Shown: piece after piece, positions 51,055-59,184 of the stretch
Numbering within the stretch: the stretch's first letter is position 1
Layout of the letters: every line of letters starts with the position of its first letter
Assembly (NCBI RefSeq): GCF_001679925.1
Contig: NZ_LYUZ01000136.1
Span: 109,185-173,184, forward strand
Direction of reading: 5' to 3'
Source: Leisingera sp. JC1
GTDB lineage: Bacteria > Pseudomonadota > Alphaproteobacteria > Rhodobacterales > Rhodobacteraceae
DNA: 64,000 nt
Translations under genes and position numbers: made by a program
Notes under the pieces: model-generated
What the model was told of the DNA's origin: nothing
The model's database searches: none
The model's input: the letters and a program-made list of their open reading frames with translations, nothing else

Positions 51055-52161
51055 ATGAAGCTCTCCCCCCTCAATCAGCGCCGCTGGCGCAACTTCTGCC
51101 GCAACCGCCGCGCCTACTGGTCGCTGTGGATCTTCGCGGTGCTGTTCGGCCTGTCGCTGTTTGCCGAGTTCATCGCCAACGACAAGCCGATCCTCGTAAG
51201 CTACCGCGGCGAAATCCATGCACCGGTGTTCAAGTTCTACCCGGAGACCCAATTCGGCGGAGATTTCCAGACCGAAGCCGTCTATAGCGACCCGGAGGTC
51301 GAATGCCTGATCCGCTCCGGCGGCATCGAGGACTGCTTTGACGAGCCGGACACCATCCTGAAGGAGATCGCCGCGGGCACCTATGCAGGCGAGGACTTCC
51401 ACGAAGGCTGGACCCTGTGGCCGCCGATTCCCTACAGCTTTGACACCACCGTGGACCGTCCCGGCGCGGCGCCGCTGCCGCCCGGCGGGCTGAACCTCCT
51501 GGGCACGGATGACACCAAGCGCGACGTGCTGGCTCGGGTGATCTACGGCTTCCGCCTGTCGATCCTGTTCACCCTGATGGTGACGGGTGCTGCCAGCATC
51601 ATCGGCATTCTGGCAGGCGCGGTGCAGGGCTATTTCGGCGGGCTGACGGATCTGGTGTTCCAGCGGGTGATCGAGGTCTGGGGCTCGGTGAACTCGCTCT
51701 ATGTCATCATCATCATGTTTGCGATCCTGGGCCGCAGTTTCTGGCTGCTGGTCTTCCTGATGGTGCTGTTCGGCTGGACCGCGCTGGTCGGGGTGGTGCG
51801 GGCCGAGTTCCTGCGCGCCCGCAATCTGGAATATGTCCGCGCCGCCAAGGCGCTGGGGGTCGGCAACCTGACCATCATGTTCCGCCACATGCTGCCCAAT
51901 GCGATGGTGGCGACGCTGACGATGCTGCCCTTCATCATCACCGGCACCATCGGCCTGCTGGCAGGTTTGGATTTCCTCGGCTTCGGCCTGCCGTCCTCGG
52001 CGCCCTCGTTGGGGGAGCTGACGCTGCAAGCCAAGCAGAACCTGGAGGCGCCCTGGCTTGCCTTCACCGCCTTCTTCACCTTTGCCATCATGCTGTCGCT
52101 CTTGATCTTCATTTTCGAAGGCGTGCGCGATGCCTTCGACCCGCGGAAGACGTTTTCATGA
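51055..52161 (+). CDS. yejE: peptide ABC transporter permease YejE
   Basis: 368 residues. It opens LSPLNQRRWRNFCRNRRAYWSLWIF, the YejE family start, and has a large periplasmic insert (about 35-150). The transport core has VIEVWGSVNSLYVIIIMFA and the EAA loop EYVRAAKALGVGNLTIMFRHMLPNA. It partners YejB. A GTG one codon upstream is possible. A 160-base gap with a related structured repeat precedes yejF. Confidence 0.92.
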   Translation: MKLSPLNQRRWRNFCRNRRAYWSLWIFAVLFGLSLFAEFIANDKPILVSYRGEIHAPVFKFYPETQFGGDFQTEAVYSDPEVECLIRSGGIEDCFDEPDTILKEIAAGTYAGEDFHEGWTLWPPIPYSFDTTVDRPGAAPLPPGGLNLLGTDDTKRDVLARVIYGFRLSILFTLMVTGAASIIGILAGAVQGYFGGLTDLVFQRVIEVWGSVNSLYVIIIMFAILGRSFWLLVFLMVLFGWTALVGVVRAEFLRARNLEYVRAAKALGVGNLTIMFRHMLPNAMVATLTMLPFIITGTIGLLAGLDFLGFGLPSSAPSLGELTLQAKQNLEAPWLAFTAFFTFAIMLSLLIFIFEGVRDAFDPRKTFS

Positions 52162-52189
52162 GTTGGACAGGCGATAGTAATGTGTTCCG

Positions 52190-52305
52190 CCCGGCGGCAC
52201 GCCGGGCAGTGCCCGTCCGCCCCGTTTTGCCGGAGGCAAACCTTCGGTTTGACGGGTGGGCACTTCGTTTCCGCCCTCGGACGGGCACTGCCCTCATCGT
52301 GGTGC
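52190..52305 (+). repeat. dispersed palindromic repeat, diverged copy C (between yejE and yejF)
   Basis: Shares blocks GCCGGGCAGTGCCCGTCC and GGGTGGGCACTTCGTTTCCGCCC with copies A and B, in the same order as copy A. The centre is replaced by a different hairpin (CCGGAGGCAAACCTTCGG region with AAACC/GGTTT). Outer arms GGGCAGTGCCCGTCCG and CGGACGGGCACTGCCC pair exactly over 16 bases. Confidence 0.7.
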
Positions 52306-52321
52306 CGCAAGGGGAAAAACA

Positions 52322-53914
52322 ATGACCACAAATGCCTCCCCCCTGCTGAACGTCCAGAACCTCCGCGTCTCCTTCCGCCAGGACGGCAAGGTGACCGAAG
52401 CGGTGCGCGGCGTCTCCTTCTCCGTCGGGCGCGGCGAGACCGTTGCGCTGGTGGGCGAGAGCGGCTCCGGCAAATCGGTCTCAGCCCTGTCCACCGTCTC
52501 GCTCCTGGGCGACAGCGCCATGGTGAGCGGTTCCGTCACCTATGATGGCACCGAGATGGTCGGCGCCAGCGAGCGCCACCTGATGCAGGTGCGCGGCAAT
52601 GACATCAGCTTCATCTTCCAGGAGCCGATGACCTCCCTCAACCCGCTGCACACCATTGAACGGCAGCTGGAAGAATCCCTGGCCCTGCATCAGGGACTGA
52701 CCGGCAAATCCGCCCGCGCGCGTATTCTGGAACTCTTGGAGAAGGTCGGCATCCGCGACGCCGAAAATCGTCTCACCTCCTACCCGCACCAGCTCTCGGG
52801 CGGGCAGCGGCAGCGGGTGATGATCGCCATGGCACTGGCCAACAAGCCCGACATCCTGATCGCGGATGAGCCGACCACCGCGCTGGACGTCACCATCCAG
52901 GCGCAGATCCTCGACCTTCTGGCAGACCTCAAGAAAAGCGAAGGCATGGGGCTGCTGTTCATCACCCATGACCTCGGCATCGTGCGCCGCATCGCCGACC
53001 GGGTTTGCGTGATGAAGAGCGGCGAAATTGTCGAGGAAGGCCCGGCGGCCGAAATCTTCGCCAACCCGCAGCATCCCTACACGCAGAAACTGTTGGCGGC
53101 GGAACCCTCAGGCCAGCCGCAGCCGGTGCTGGCGGGCGCGCAGGAACTGGTGGCGGCCAAAGACCTCAAGGTCTGGTTCCCGATCCAGCGCGGCCTGCTG
53201 AAGCGCACCGTCGGCCATGTGAAGGCGGTCAATCCGATGTCGGTTTCGGTTCGGGCAGGCGAAACCCTGGGCATCGTCGGTGAGAGCGGCTCCGGCAAGA
53301 CCACCCTGGCGCTTGCCATCATGCGGCTGATCGCGTCCGAGGGCGCGGTCACCTTCCAGGGCCAGGACCTGCGCAAATGGTCCACCCGCGATTTGCGCGC
53401 GCTGCGCAAGGACATGCAGATCGTGTTCCAGGACCCGTTCGGCTCTCTCAGCCCGCGGATGACCTGCGCCCAGATCATTTCCGAGGGCCTCGCCATCCAT
53501 AAGGTCGACCAGCACCGCGACAGCCGCGAACTGGTGGCAGAGGTGATGACGGAGGTGGGGCTGGATCCGGCTGCGATGGACCGCTACCCGCATGAGTTCT
53601 CCGGCGGCCAGCGGCAGCGGATTGCGATTGCCCGCGCCATGGTGCTGCGCCCCAAGCTGGTGGTGCTGGACGAACCCACCTCGGCGCTGGACATGACGGT
53701 GCAGGTGCAGATTGTCGAACTCTTGCGCGATCTGCAGGCACGTTATGGGCTGGCCTATCTGTTCATCTCCCACGACCTCAACGTGGTGCGGGCGATGTCG
53801 CATCAGGTCGTGGTGATGAATCAGGGTGACGTTGTGGAAACCGGCGCGGCAGAGGAGCTGTTTGCCAATCCGAAACAGGACTATACCCGCAGGCTGCTGG
53901 CGGCGGCGGGATAG
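52322..53914 (+). CDS. yejF: peptide ABC transporter ATP-binding protein YejF (two ABC domains)
   Basis: 530 residues with duplicated ATPase domains. The first has Walker A GESGSGKS, signature LSGGQRQR and Walker B ILIADEPT (about 5-265). The second has [16 protein letters not shown] and VVLDEPT (about 280-525). Both halves look catalytically complete. The ATG gives [18 protein letters not shown]; an upstream in-frame start would read through the repeat. Last gene of the yej operon. Confidence 0.92.
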   Translation: MTTNASPLLNVQNLRVSFRQDGKVTEAVRGVSFSVGRGETVALVGESGSGKSVSALSTVSLLGDSAMVSGSVTYDGTEMVGASERHLMQVRGNDISFIFQEPMTSLNPLHTIERQLEESLALHQGLTGKSARARILELLEKVGIRDAENRLTSYPHQLSGGQRQRVMIAMALANKPDILIADEPTTALDVTIQAQILDLLADLKKSEGMGLLFITHDLGIVRRIADRVCVMKSGEIVEEGPAAEIFANPQHPYTQKLLAAEPSGQPQPVLAGAQELVAAKDLKVWFPIQRGLLKRTVGHVKAVNPMSVSVRAGETLGIVGESGSGKTTLALAIMRLIASEGAVTFQGQDLRKWSTRDLRALRKDMQIVFQDPFGSLSPRMTCAQIISEGLAIHKVDQHRDSRELVAEVMTEVGLDPAAMDRYPHEFSGGQRQRIAIARAMVLRPKLVVLDEPTSALDMTVQVQIVELLRDLQARYGLAYLFISHDLNVVRAMSHQVVVMNQGDVVETGAAEELFANPKQDYTRRLLAAAG

Positions 53915-54001
53915 ACAGCTCCCAGGTTAACGCTTTGGCAGGCTTTGCAGCATCTATGCGTTCGCAGCCCGCGCAACGCCCAGAAATTGCGGCAGCGCGT
54001 T

Positions 54002-54035
54002 TGACCAAATGTTTCGCGCGCGAAACATTTGGTCA
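54002..54035. repeat. perfect 34-base palindrome
   Basis: TGACCAAATGTTTCGCG is followed immediately by its exact reverse complement, with no spacer. It is overlapped on the right by TCAGCATTGCTGA, a second inverted repeat. There is no T-run, so it is not a canonical terminator. It lies 88 bases after yejF in a 261-base gene-free region that ends at hemN. Confidence 0.9.
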
Positions 54036-54082
54036 GCATTGCTGATCTATTGAGAGGCCGCTGAAAAGCACCGGAACCCTCC

Positions 54083-54138
54083 CGCGCCCGCAGGTGCCCC
54101 GGCTGCACCAAGATCCCTCGGCGGCCTTGGGCGCGGCG
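54083..54138 (+). repeat. second dispersed intergenic repeat, copy B
   Basis: CGCGCCCGCAGGTGCCCC and CCCTCGGCGGCCTTGGGCGCGGCG match the two blocks at 31396-31445 in the same order. It is enclosed by CTCCCGC (54079-54085) and GCGGGAG (54146-54152), which could close a larger stem. Confidence 0.6.
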
Positions 54139-54175
54139 GCGACGGGCGGGAGAACTCCTACCCGGCAGTAAGGGA

Positions 54176-55531
54176 TCAGATGGCGGTGCTGTGGCCTGCG
54201 TGGCTCAGGTCATAGGCATCAAAGCTGCGGGCGATCATCCGGGTCAGCGGGCGGGCTTCCTCGCGGATGCTCAGCCCCTTTGCGGAAACCTCCAGCATTC
54301 CCGGAAAGGCTGCGCTGGTCTCAGCAAACATCCGGTCCAGGTCTGCCTCAATAACGGCAAAGCGCGACAGGATTTCCTCGCGGCAGATGCGGAAATCGCA
54401 CATCAGCGCCTCGATCAGCCGCGCCCTCAGCAGGTCCTCGCCGCCAAAGGCATGGCCGCGGGCGGTGGCGAACTGGCCGTCGCGGATGGCGCGGACGTAG
54501 GCCGAGGTGGAGGGCGCGTTTTGCGCGTAGCCTTGCGGGAACCGCGAGATCGCCGAGGCGCCGATGCCGATCAGCACCTCCGCCGGATCGTCGGTGTAGC
54601 CCTGGAAATTGCGGTGAAGACGTCCGGTCCGCTGCGCCACCGCCAGCCCGTCGTGCGGCCGCGCAAAATGGTCGATGCCGATCTCCCGGTAGCCGTCCCA
54701 CTGGAACAGCTGGCGGGCGGTTTCGAACAGCTCCAGCCGGGCCTCCGGGGTGGGCAGCGCATCGGAGCGGATCATAGTCTGCCGCCCGGCCATCCAGGGA
54801 ACATGGGCATAGCCGTAGACTGCCACCCGGTCCGGTGTCAGCGACAGCAGTTTCTGCACGCTTTCGGTCATGATCGCGGGCGTCTGGTGCGGCAGGCCAT
54901 AGAGGATATCCGCATTGAGGCTGCGGATCCCATGTGCGCGCAATTGCTCAATGGCGGCGCGTGTGGCCTCAAAACTCTGGATGCGGCCGATCGCCTGCTG
55001 GATGGTGCTGTCAAAATCCTGCACGCCCACAGAAGCGCGGTTCATGCCCGCGGCGGCCAGCGCATCCAGCCGCCGGTCTCCGATTTCGTTCGGGTCGATC
55101 TCGACCGAGAACTCCGCCCGCGGCGCCAGTGGAATGGCCTTGGTGATTGCGGCCGCCAGATCGCGGATCAGATCCGCACTCAGCAAGGTCGGAGTGCCGC
55201 CGCCCCAATGCAGGCGCGACAGGGTGATGCCCTCGGGCAGTTGCGCCTTCAAAAGCGCAATCTCAGCCTTCAAAACCTGGACATAGGCCTCCACCGGGGC
55301 ATCGGAATGGGTGCCCTGCGTGCGGCAGGCGCAGAACCAGCACAGCCTGCGGCAGAAGGGAACATGCACATAAAGCGAAATGCTGCTGCCGGGGGAAATC
55401 TTTGAAATCCAACTGGAAAACTGCGTGGAATCCGTCTCTTTCCCAAAGTGCGGCGCCGTTGGATAACTGGTGTAGCGCGGCACTTTGGCGTCAAACAAAC
55501 CCAGTTCGGCCAATTGAGCTTTTTGTTCCAT
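54176..55531 (-). CDS. hemN: oxygen-independent coproporphyrinogen III oxidase
   Basis: 451 residues, a radical-SAM enzyme. The cluster motif is CRRLCWFCAC (Cys60, 64, 67, with Cys69), preceded by SLYVHVPF. VPRYTSYPTAPHF near the N-terminus and GGGTPTLLS are HemN markers rather than HemW ones. It makes protoporphyrinogen under low oxygen. An FNR box lies 36 bases upstream, and no Shine-Dalgarno sequence precedes the ATG. Confidence 0.93.
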   Translation of the reverse strand: MEQKAQLAELGLFDAKVPRYTSYPTAPHFGKETDSTQFSSWISKISPGSSISLYVHVPFCRRLCWFCACRTQGTHSDAPVEAYVQVLKAEIALLKAQLPEGITLSRLHWGGGTPTLLSADLIRDLAAAITKAIPLAPRAEFSVEIDPNEIGDRRLDALAAAGMNRASVGVQDFDSTIQQAIGRIQSFEATRAAIEQLRAHGIRSLNADILYGLPHQTPAIMTESVQKLLSLTPDRVAVYGYAHVPWMAGRQTMIRSDALPTPEARLELFETARQLFQWDGYREIGIDHFARPHDGLAVAQRTGRLHRNFQGYTDDPAEVLIGIGASAISRFPQGYAQNAPSTSAYVRAIRDGQFATARGHAFGGEDLLRARLIEALMCDFRICREEILSRFAVIEADLDRMFAETSAAFPGMLEVSAKGLSIREEARPLTRMIARSFDAYDLSHAGHSTAI

Positions 55532-55566
55532 TCAATTAGCGTTATGGGAACGCGCGAACCAGAGCC

Positions 55567-55580
55567 TTGACCCAGATCAA
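55567..55580. promoter_or_regulatory. FNR box between hemN and fnrL
   Basis: TTGAC-CCAG-ATCAA differs from the FNR consensus TTGAT-N4-ATCAA at one base. Its centre is about 42 bases from the hemN start and only about 20 from the fnrL start. That suits activation of hemN and, more speculatively, autoregulation of fnrL. Confidence 0.88.
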
Positions 55581-55593
55581 ACGGGACCAACGA

Positions 55594-56334
55594 ATGAACG
55601 CTCCAGTCCTTTCCCATTCCAGATGCGGCGACTGCCCGATCCGTCACCGTGCTGTTTGCGCGCGCTGCAACGCGGATGAGCTGGAGGAGCTGGACGCGAT
55701 CAAATACTACCGCACTTATGAGGCCGGCCAGCCGATCATCTGGTCCGGCGATGTGATGAACTTTGTAGGCTCCGTGGTCTCTGGCATCGCGTCCCTGACC
55801 CAGACGATGGAGGACGGGCGCACCCAGATGGTGGGCCTGCTGCTGCCCAGCGATTTTGTCGGCCGCCCGGGCCGCGAAGGCGCGGCCTATGATGTGGCGG
55901 CGACCACCGATGTGGTGATGTGCTGTTTCCGCAAGAAGCCGTTCGAAGAACTGATGGAGCGCACCCCGCATATCGCCCACCGGCTGCTGGAAATGACCCT
56001 GGACGAACTCGACGCCGCGCGTGAGTGGATGCTGGTGCTGGGCCGCAAGACCGCGCGTGAGAAGATCGCGAGCCTGTTGTCGATCATCGCCCGCCGCGAT
56101 GCCTCGCTGACGCCGGGCGGCGCCACCAACCGGATGGTGTTCGACCTGCCGCTGACGCGGGAGGCAATGGCCGACTACCTGGGCCTGACGCTGGAAACCG
56201 TGAGCCGCCAGATCTCGGCGCTCAAGCGGGACGGCATCATCGAGCTGGAAGGCAAGCGGCATGTGACCGTGCCCGACATGCGCCGTCTGATGGAAGAGGC
56301 GGGCGACGACAGCGACGGCGGCTTCCTGGGCTGA
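55594..56334 (+). CDS. fnrL: Crp/Fnr-family oxygen sensor FnrL
   Basis: 246 residues. The N-terminal cysteines CGDCPIRHRAVCARC (Cys11, 14, 22, 25) plus Cys110/111 in VVMCCFRK can ligate an oxygen-labile [4Fe-4S] cluster. The cNMP-like sensor domain covers about 35-150, and the HTH reads REAMADYLGLTLETVSRQISALKRDG, whose E-T-V-S-R recognition helix matches FNR boxes. An upstream start codon would lie inside the FNR box, so this ATG is used. Confidence 0.93.
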   Translation: MNAPVLSHSRCGDCPIRHRAVCARCNADELEELDAIKYYRTYEAGQPIIWSGDVMNFVGSVVSGIASLTQTMEDGRTQMVGLLLPSDFVGRPGREGAAYDVAATTDVVMCCFRKKPFEELMERTPHIAHRLLEMTLDELDAAREWMLVLGRKTAREKIASLLSIIARRDASLTPGGATNRMVFDLPLTREAMADYLGLTLETVSRQISALKRDGIIELEGKRHVTVPDMRRLMEEAGDDSDGGFLG

Positions 56335-56354
56335 GACCCCGTTCCGGGTATTTC

Positions 56355-57227
56355 CTACCTGTTTTCCGTCAGCCAGCGCGCCACCCGCGCCGCCGGGCTG
56401 CGCGGGCCGGAGGGGCGCAGGCTCCACAGCCGCAGGCCGCGCGGCAGGCTGGCCGTCACGGCAAACGGCGCCACCAGCCTGCCGCTGTCCAGAAGCGGCG
56501 CCACCAGTGCCTGATGGCCGATCAGCACCCCTGCGCCATTGATAGCTTCCTCCACCGCCAGCGAGTAAAGCGAGTATTCCGGCCCCCTCAGGTGCAGGAT
56601 CTCACCGGGGCAGGCGGTCTGCAGCCAGTGTTCCCAATCCTGCGCCCAGACCGCGTCTGACAGGCAGGGCACATTCTGCAGGTCGGCGGGGGTGTGCAGA
56701 TGCTGCGCCAGCGCCGGCGCGCAGACCGGAAAGATCACGTCCTGTTCGATCACCTCGCCCAAATCGCCGCCGTAGAACAGGCACAGGTCATAGGGCGTGC
56801 GCTTCAGATTCGGCGGCTCCTCGGTGGCTGTGACCGAAACCACCATCTCCGGCATTGCAGCGCGCAATTCTGGCAGCCGCGGCGACAGCCAGAACTGGGC
56901 GATGGCGGGCAGGGTGGCGATATGGACGGTGCTGGGCTGGGCTTCTTCGCGCAAGGTGCGGGTGGCGGCGTTCAATTGGTCGAAGGCCGCTGTGAACTCC
57001 GGCAGCACCCGCGCGCCAAGCGGCGTCAGCGTCACCTGCTTGGGGCGGCGATGGAACAGCTGCGCCTGCAGCGCGTCCTCCAGCGACTTGATCTGGGCCG
57101 AGACCGCGCCGGGCGTCACGCCCAGCTCCTGCGCGGCGGCGGAGAAACCGCCGAGGCGCGCGGCGGCCTCAAAGGCGCGCAAGGCGGTCAGCGGCAGCGA
57201 TTGGGCAGGGGGCGGGGAAACAGCCAT
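56355..57227 (-). CDS. LysR-family regulator (GcvA-like)
   Basis: 290 residues. The winged helix LTALRAFEAAARLGGFSAAAQELG with PGAVSAQIKSLEDALQ lies at about 14-65, then the effector domain. It is divergent from an SHMT-like gene; a palindromic site lies in the 117-base gap. Probable regulator of that gene. Confidence 0.87.
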   Translation of the reverse strand: MAVSPPPAQSLPLTALRAFEAAARLGGFSAAAQELGVTPGAVSAQIKSLEDALQAQLFHRRPKQVTLTPLGARVLPEFTAAFDQLNAATRTLREEAQPSTVHIATLPAIAQFWLSPRLPELRAAMPEMVVSVTATEEPPNLKRTPYDLCLFYGGDLGEVIEQDVIFPVCAPALAQHLHTPADLQNVPCLSDAVWAQDWEHWLQTACPGEILHLRGPEYSLYSLAVEEAINGAGVLIGHQALVAPLLDSGRLVAPFAVTASLPRGLRLWSLRPSGPRSPAARVARWLTENR

Positions 57228-57253
57228 GACTTAGACTCAATTTTTCTAGCCCT

Positions 57254-57269
57254 AGTTTTCTGGAAAACT
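57254..57269. promoter_or_regulatory. candidate LysR operator ahead of the SHMT-like gene
   Basis: AGTTTTC-TG-GAAAACT is an exact inverted repeat with seven-base arms, 27 bases from the regulator start and about 75 from the SHMT-like start. Confidence 0.5.
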
Positions 57270-57344
57270 GATTTGCAGGCAAGGGGGCATCGGCGCTTTG
57301 ATGGGGGCAGAGAGAAACCCGCCACCGCGCGAAGGAGACAGACC

Positions 57345-58664
57345 ATGACAGAGCTTGCCCGCCGCAACTGGGTGCCCGCCGCCTGTGAAGATTACGTGCA
57401 GACCGTGGCCGCCAAGACCGCCGCTGCCACCAGCGCAGTGACCGCTGCGCGGCTGACCGCGCTGGCGGATCTCAACACGCAGATCCACGACCGCGACTGC
57501 TTCAACCTGAACCCGGCCACCAATGTGATGAACCCGGCGGCAGAGGCGCTCTTGGCCACCGGTCTCGGCAGCCGGCCGTCGCTGGGCTATCCCGGCGACA
57601 AATACGAGATGGGGCTTGAGGCCATCGAGGAGATCGAGGTGATCGCCGCTGAGGTCGCCGCAAAGGTCTTCAACGCGCGGTACGCGGAGATCCGGGTGGG
57701 CTCGGGTGCGCTGGCGAACCTCTATGGCTTCATGGCGCTGACCAAACCCGGCGATGCCATCATCGCGCCGCCTGCCGCGGTGGGCGGGCATGTCACCCAT
57801 CACGCGGGCGGCTGTGCCGGGCTTTACGGGCTTCAGACCCATCCGGCGCCGGTGGATGCGGATGGCTATACCGTCGATCTGGACGCGCTGCACGATCTGG
57901 CGCGCGAGGTGCGGCCCAAGCTGATCACCATCGGCGGCAGCCTCAACCTGTTCCCGCATCCGGTGGCAGAGGTGCGCGCGATTGCCGATGAGGCGGGCGC
58001 CAAGGTGCTGTTCGACGCCGCCCACCAATGCGGCATGATTGCGGGCGGCCATTGGGCCAACCCGCTGGAGCAGGGCGCGCATATGATGACGATGAGCACC
58101 TACAAGAGCTTGGGCGGTCCTGCTGGCGGGCTGATCGTCACCAACGATGCGGAAATCGCCGAGCGGCTGGATGCCATCGCCTTTCCCGGCATGACCGCGA
58201 ATTTCGACGCGGCCAAATCGGCGGCACTGGCGATGAGCCTCTTGGACTGGGTGGAGCATGGCGCGGGCTATGCCAAGGCGATGGCGGACCTGTCGCTGGC
58301 ACTGGCCGAGGCGCTGGCGGGGCAGGGACTGCCGGTCTTTGCTGCCGCGCGGGGCATGACGCAGTCGCATCAGTTTGCACTGGAAGCGGCGGAATTCGGC
58401 GGCGGCCAGGCGGCGTCGAAGCATCTGCGCAAGGCGGGCTTTCTGGCCTGCGGCATCGGCCTGCCCATTGCGGAGGTGCCGGGAGACATGAACGGCCTGC
58501 GCATCGGTACGCCGGAGCTGGTGCGCCGCGGCGTCACGGTGGCGGATGCGCCCAAGCTCGCAGACCTGATCGCCCGCGCCCTACGGGTAGAGGACCCGGC
58601 AGCCATGGCGCCGGAGGTTGCCGCGTACCGTGCCGGTTTCCAGGGGATGCATTACGTTCGCTGA
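57345..58664 (+). CDS. serine hydroxymethyltransferase-like PLP enzyme
   Basis: 439 residues. Fold-type I landmarks follow SHMT order: GSGALANLYGFMALTKPGD, GGHVTHH, LFDAAHQCGMIAGG (Asp224, His227) and the Schiff-base Lys254 in TMSTYKSLGGPAGG. In housekeeping SHMT that last motif is TTTTHKTLRGPRGG; the His-to-Tyr and Arg-to-Gly changes mark a divergent branch, like alpha-methylserine hydroxymethyltransferases. It probably acts on a serine-like amino acid, with folate use uncertain. GAAGGAG precedes the ATG. Likely controlled by the divergent LysR protein. Confidence 0.75.
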   Translation: MTELARRNWVPAACEDYVQTVAAKTAAATSAVTAARLTALADLNTQIHDRDCFNLNPATNVMNPAAEALLATGLGSRPSLGYPGDKYEMGLEAIEEIEVIAAEVAAKVFNARYAEIRVGSGALANLYGFMALTKPGDAIIAPPAAVGGHVTHHAGGCAGLYGLQTHPAPVDADGYTVDLDALHDLAREVRPKLITIGGSLNLFPHPVAEVRAIADEAGAKVLFDAAHQCGMIAGGHWANPLEQGAHMMTMSTYKSLGGPAGGLIVTNDAEIAERLDAIAFPGMTANFDAAKSAALAMSLLDWVEHGAGYAKAMADLSLALAEALAGQGLPVFAAARGMTQSHQFALEAAEFGGGQAASKHLRKAGFLACGIGLPIAEVPGDMNGLRIGTPELVRRGVTVADAPKLADLIARALRVEDPAAMAPEVAAYRAGFQGMHYVR

Positions 58665-58686
58665 GGCCGGACGAAAGGAAACGAGG

Positions 58687-58773
58687 CTCTCCCGCGCGTG
58701 CCCGGCTGTGCCGGACCCGCTCTCCCAACGGGGGAACGCCTTTCGCAGGAAAGGCGGACGACAGGCGGGAGAG
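58687..58773. other. structured intergenic element after the SHMT-like gene
   Basis: CTCTCCCGC (58687-58695) and GCGGGAGAG (58765-58773) close a loop of about 70 bases that contains an inner hairpin GCCTTTC/GAAAGGC. It lacks the conserved glycine-riboswitch bases. It might be a regulatory RNA part of the downstream gene or a repeat; I cannot tell. Confidence 0.4.
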
Positions 58774-58859
58774 GTTCTGGTTGCCGGACCTGACGGCAGC
58801 GGGTGACCTGGAGCCGCGGTTGTGTTCTACTATTGCGGTAACAACACATGGAGGCGGCA

Positions 58860-59117
58860 ATGCAGTTTGGAAGTCTGATCGGGATGCTGATCATCGGGGC
58901 GCTGGCGGGCTGGCTGTCAGGCAAGATCATGCAGGGGCGCGGCTTTGGCATCCTTGGCAATATCATTGTCGGCGTGGTTGGCGCCTTCCTCGCCGGCACC
59001 ATCTTTCCGGCGCTGGGGTTTGCCGCGGGCGGCGGCTTTTTCTGGTCGCTGATCCACGCCACAATCGGTGCGGTGATCCTTCTGTTCCTGATCGGCCTGA
59101 TCCGCAAGGCAGGCTAG
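58860..59117 (+). CDS. GlsB/YeaQ/YmgE-family small membrane protein
   Basis: 85 residues with three membrane segments. The Gly-rich pattern LIIGALAGWLSGKIMQGRGFGILGNIIVGVVGAFLAG is the family signature (also called transglycosylase-associated protein). It is often stress-induced, but the function is not settled. The second of two ATGs, behind GGAGG, is used. Confidence 0.88.
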   Translation: MQFGSLIGMLIIGALAGWLSGKIMQGRGFGILGNIIVGVVGAFLAGTIFPALGFAAGGGFFWSLIHATIGAVILLFLIGLIRKAG

Positions 59118-59135
59118 GTCCCGGCTACGGCCACG

Positions 59136-59164
59136 AAAAAGGCGCCCCGCGGGGCGCCTTTCTG
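59136..59164. terminator. terminator between the YmgE-type and usp genes
   Basis: AGGCGCCCC and GGGGCGCCT form a nine-base stem with a two-base loop, flanked by AAAAA and TTCTGTTT, serving two convergent genes. Confidence 0.85.
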
Positions 59165-59184
59165 TTTGTACAGCCTAGCTGGCC

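Noticed and set aside
58687-58773. Possible glycine riboswitch after the SHMT-like gene
   Set aside because: The GGGAGAG-like arm is present, but the conserved aptamer core and the CTCAGGCAAAAGGAC-type tail are missing on both strands.
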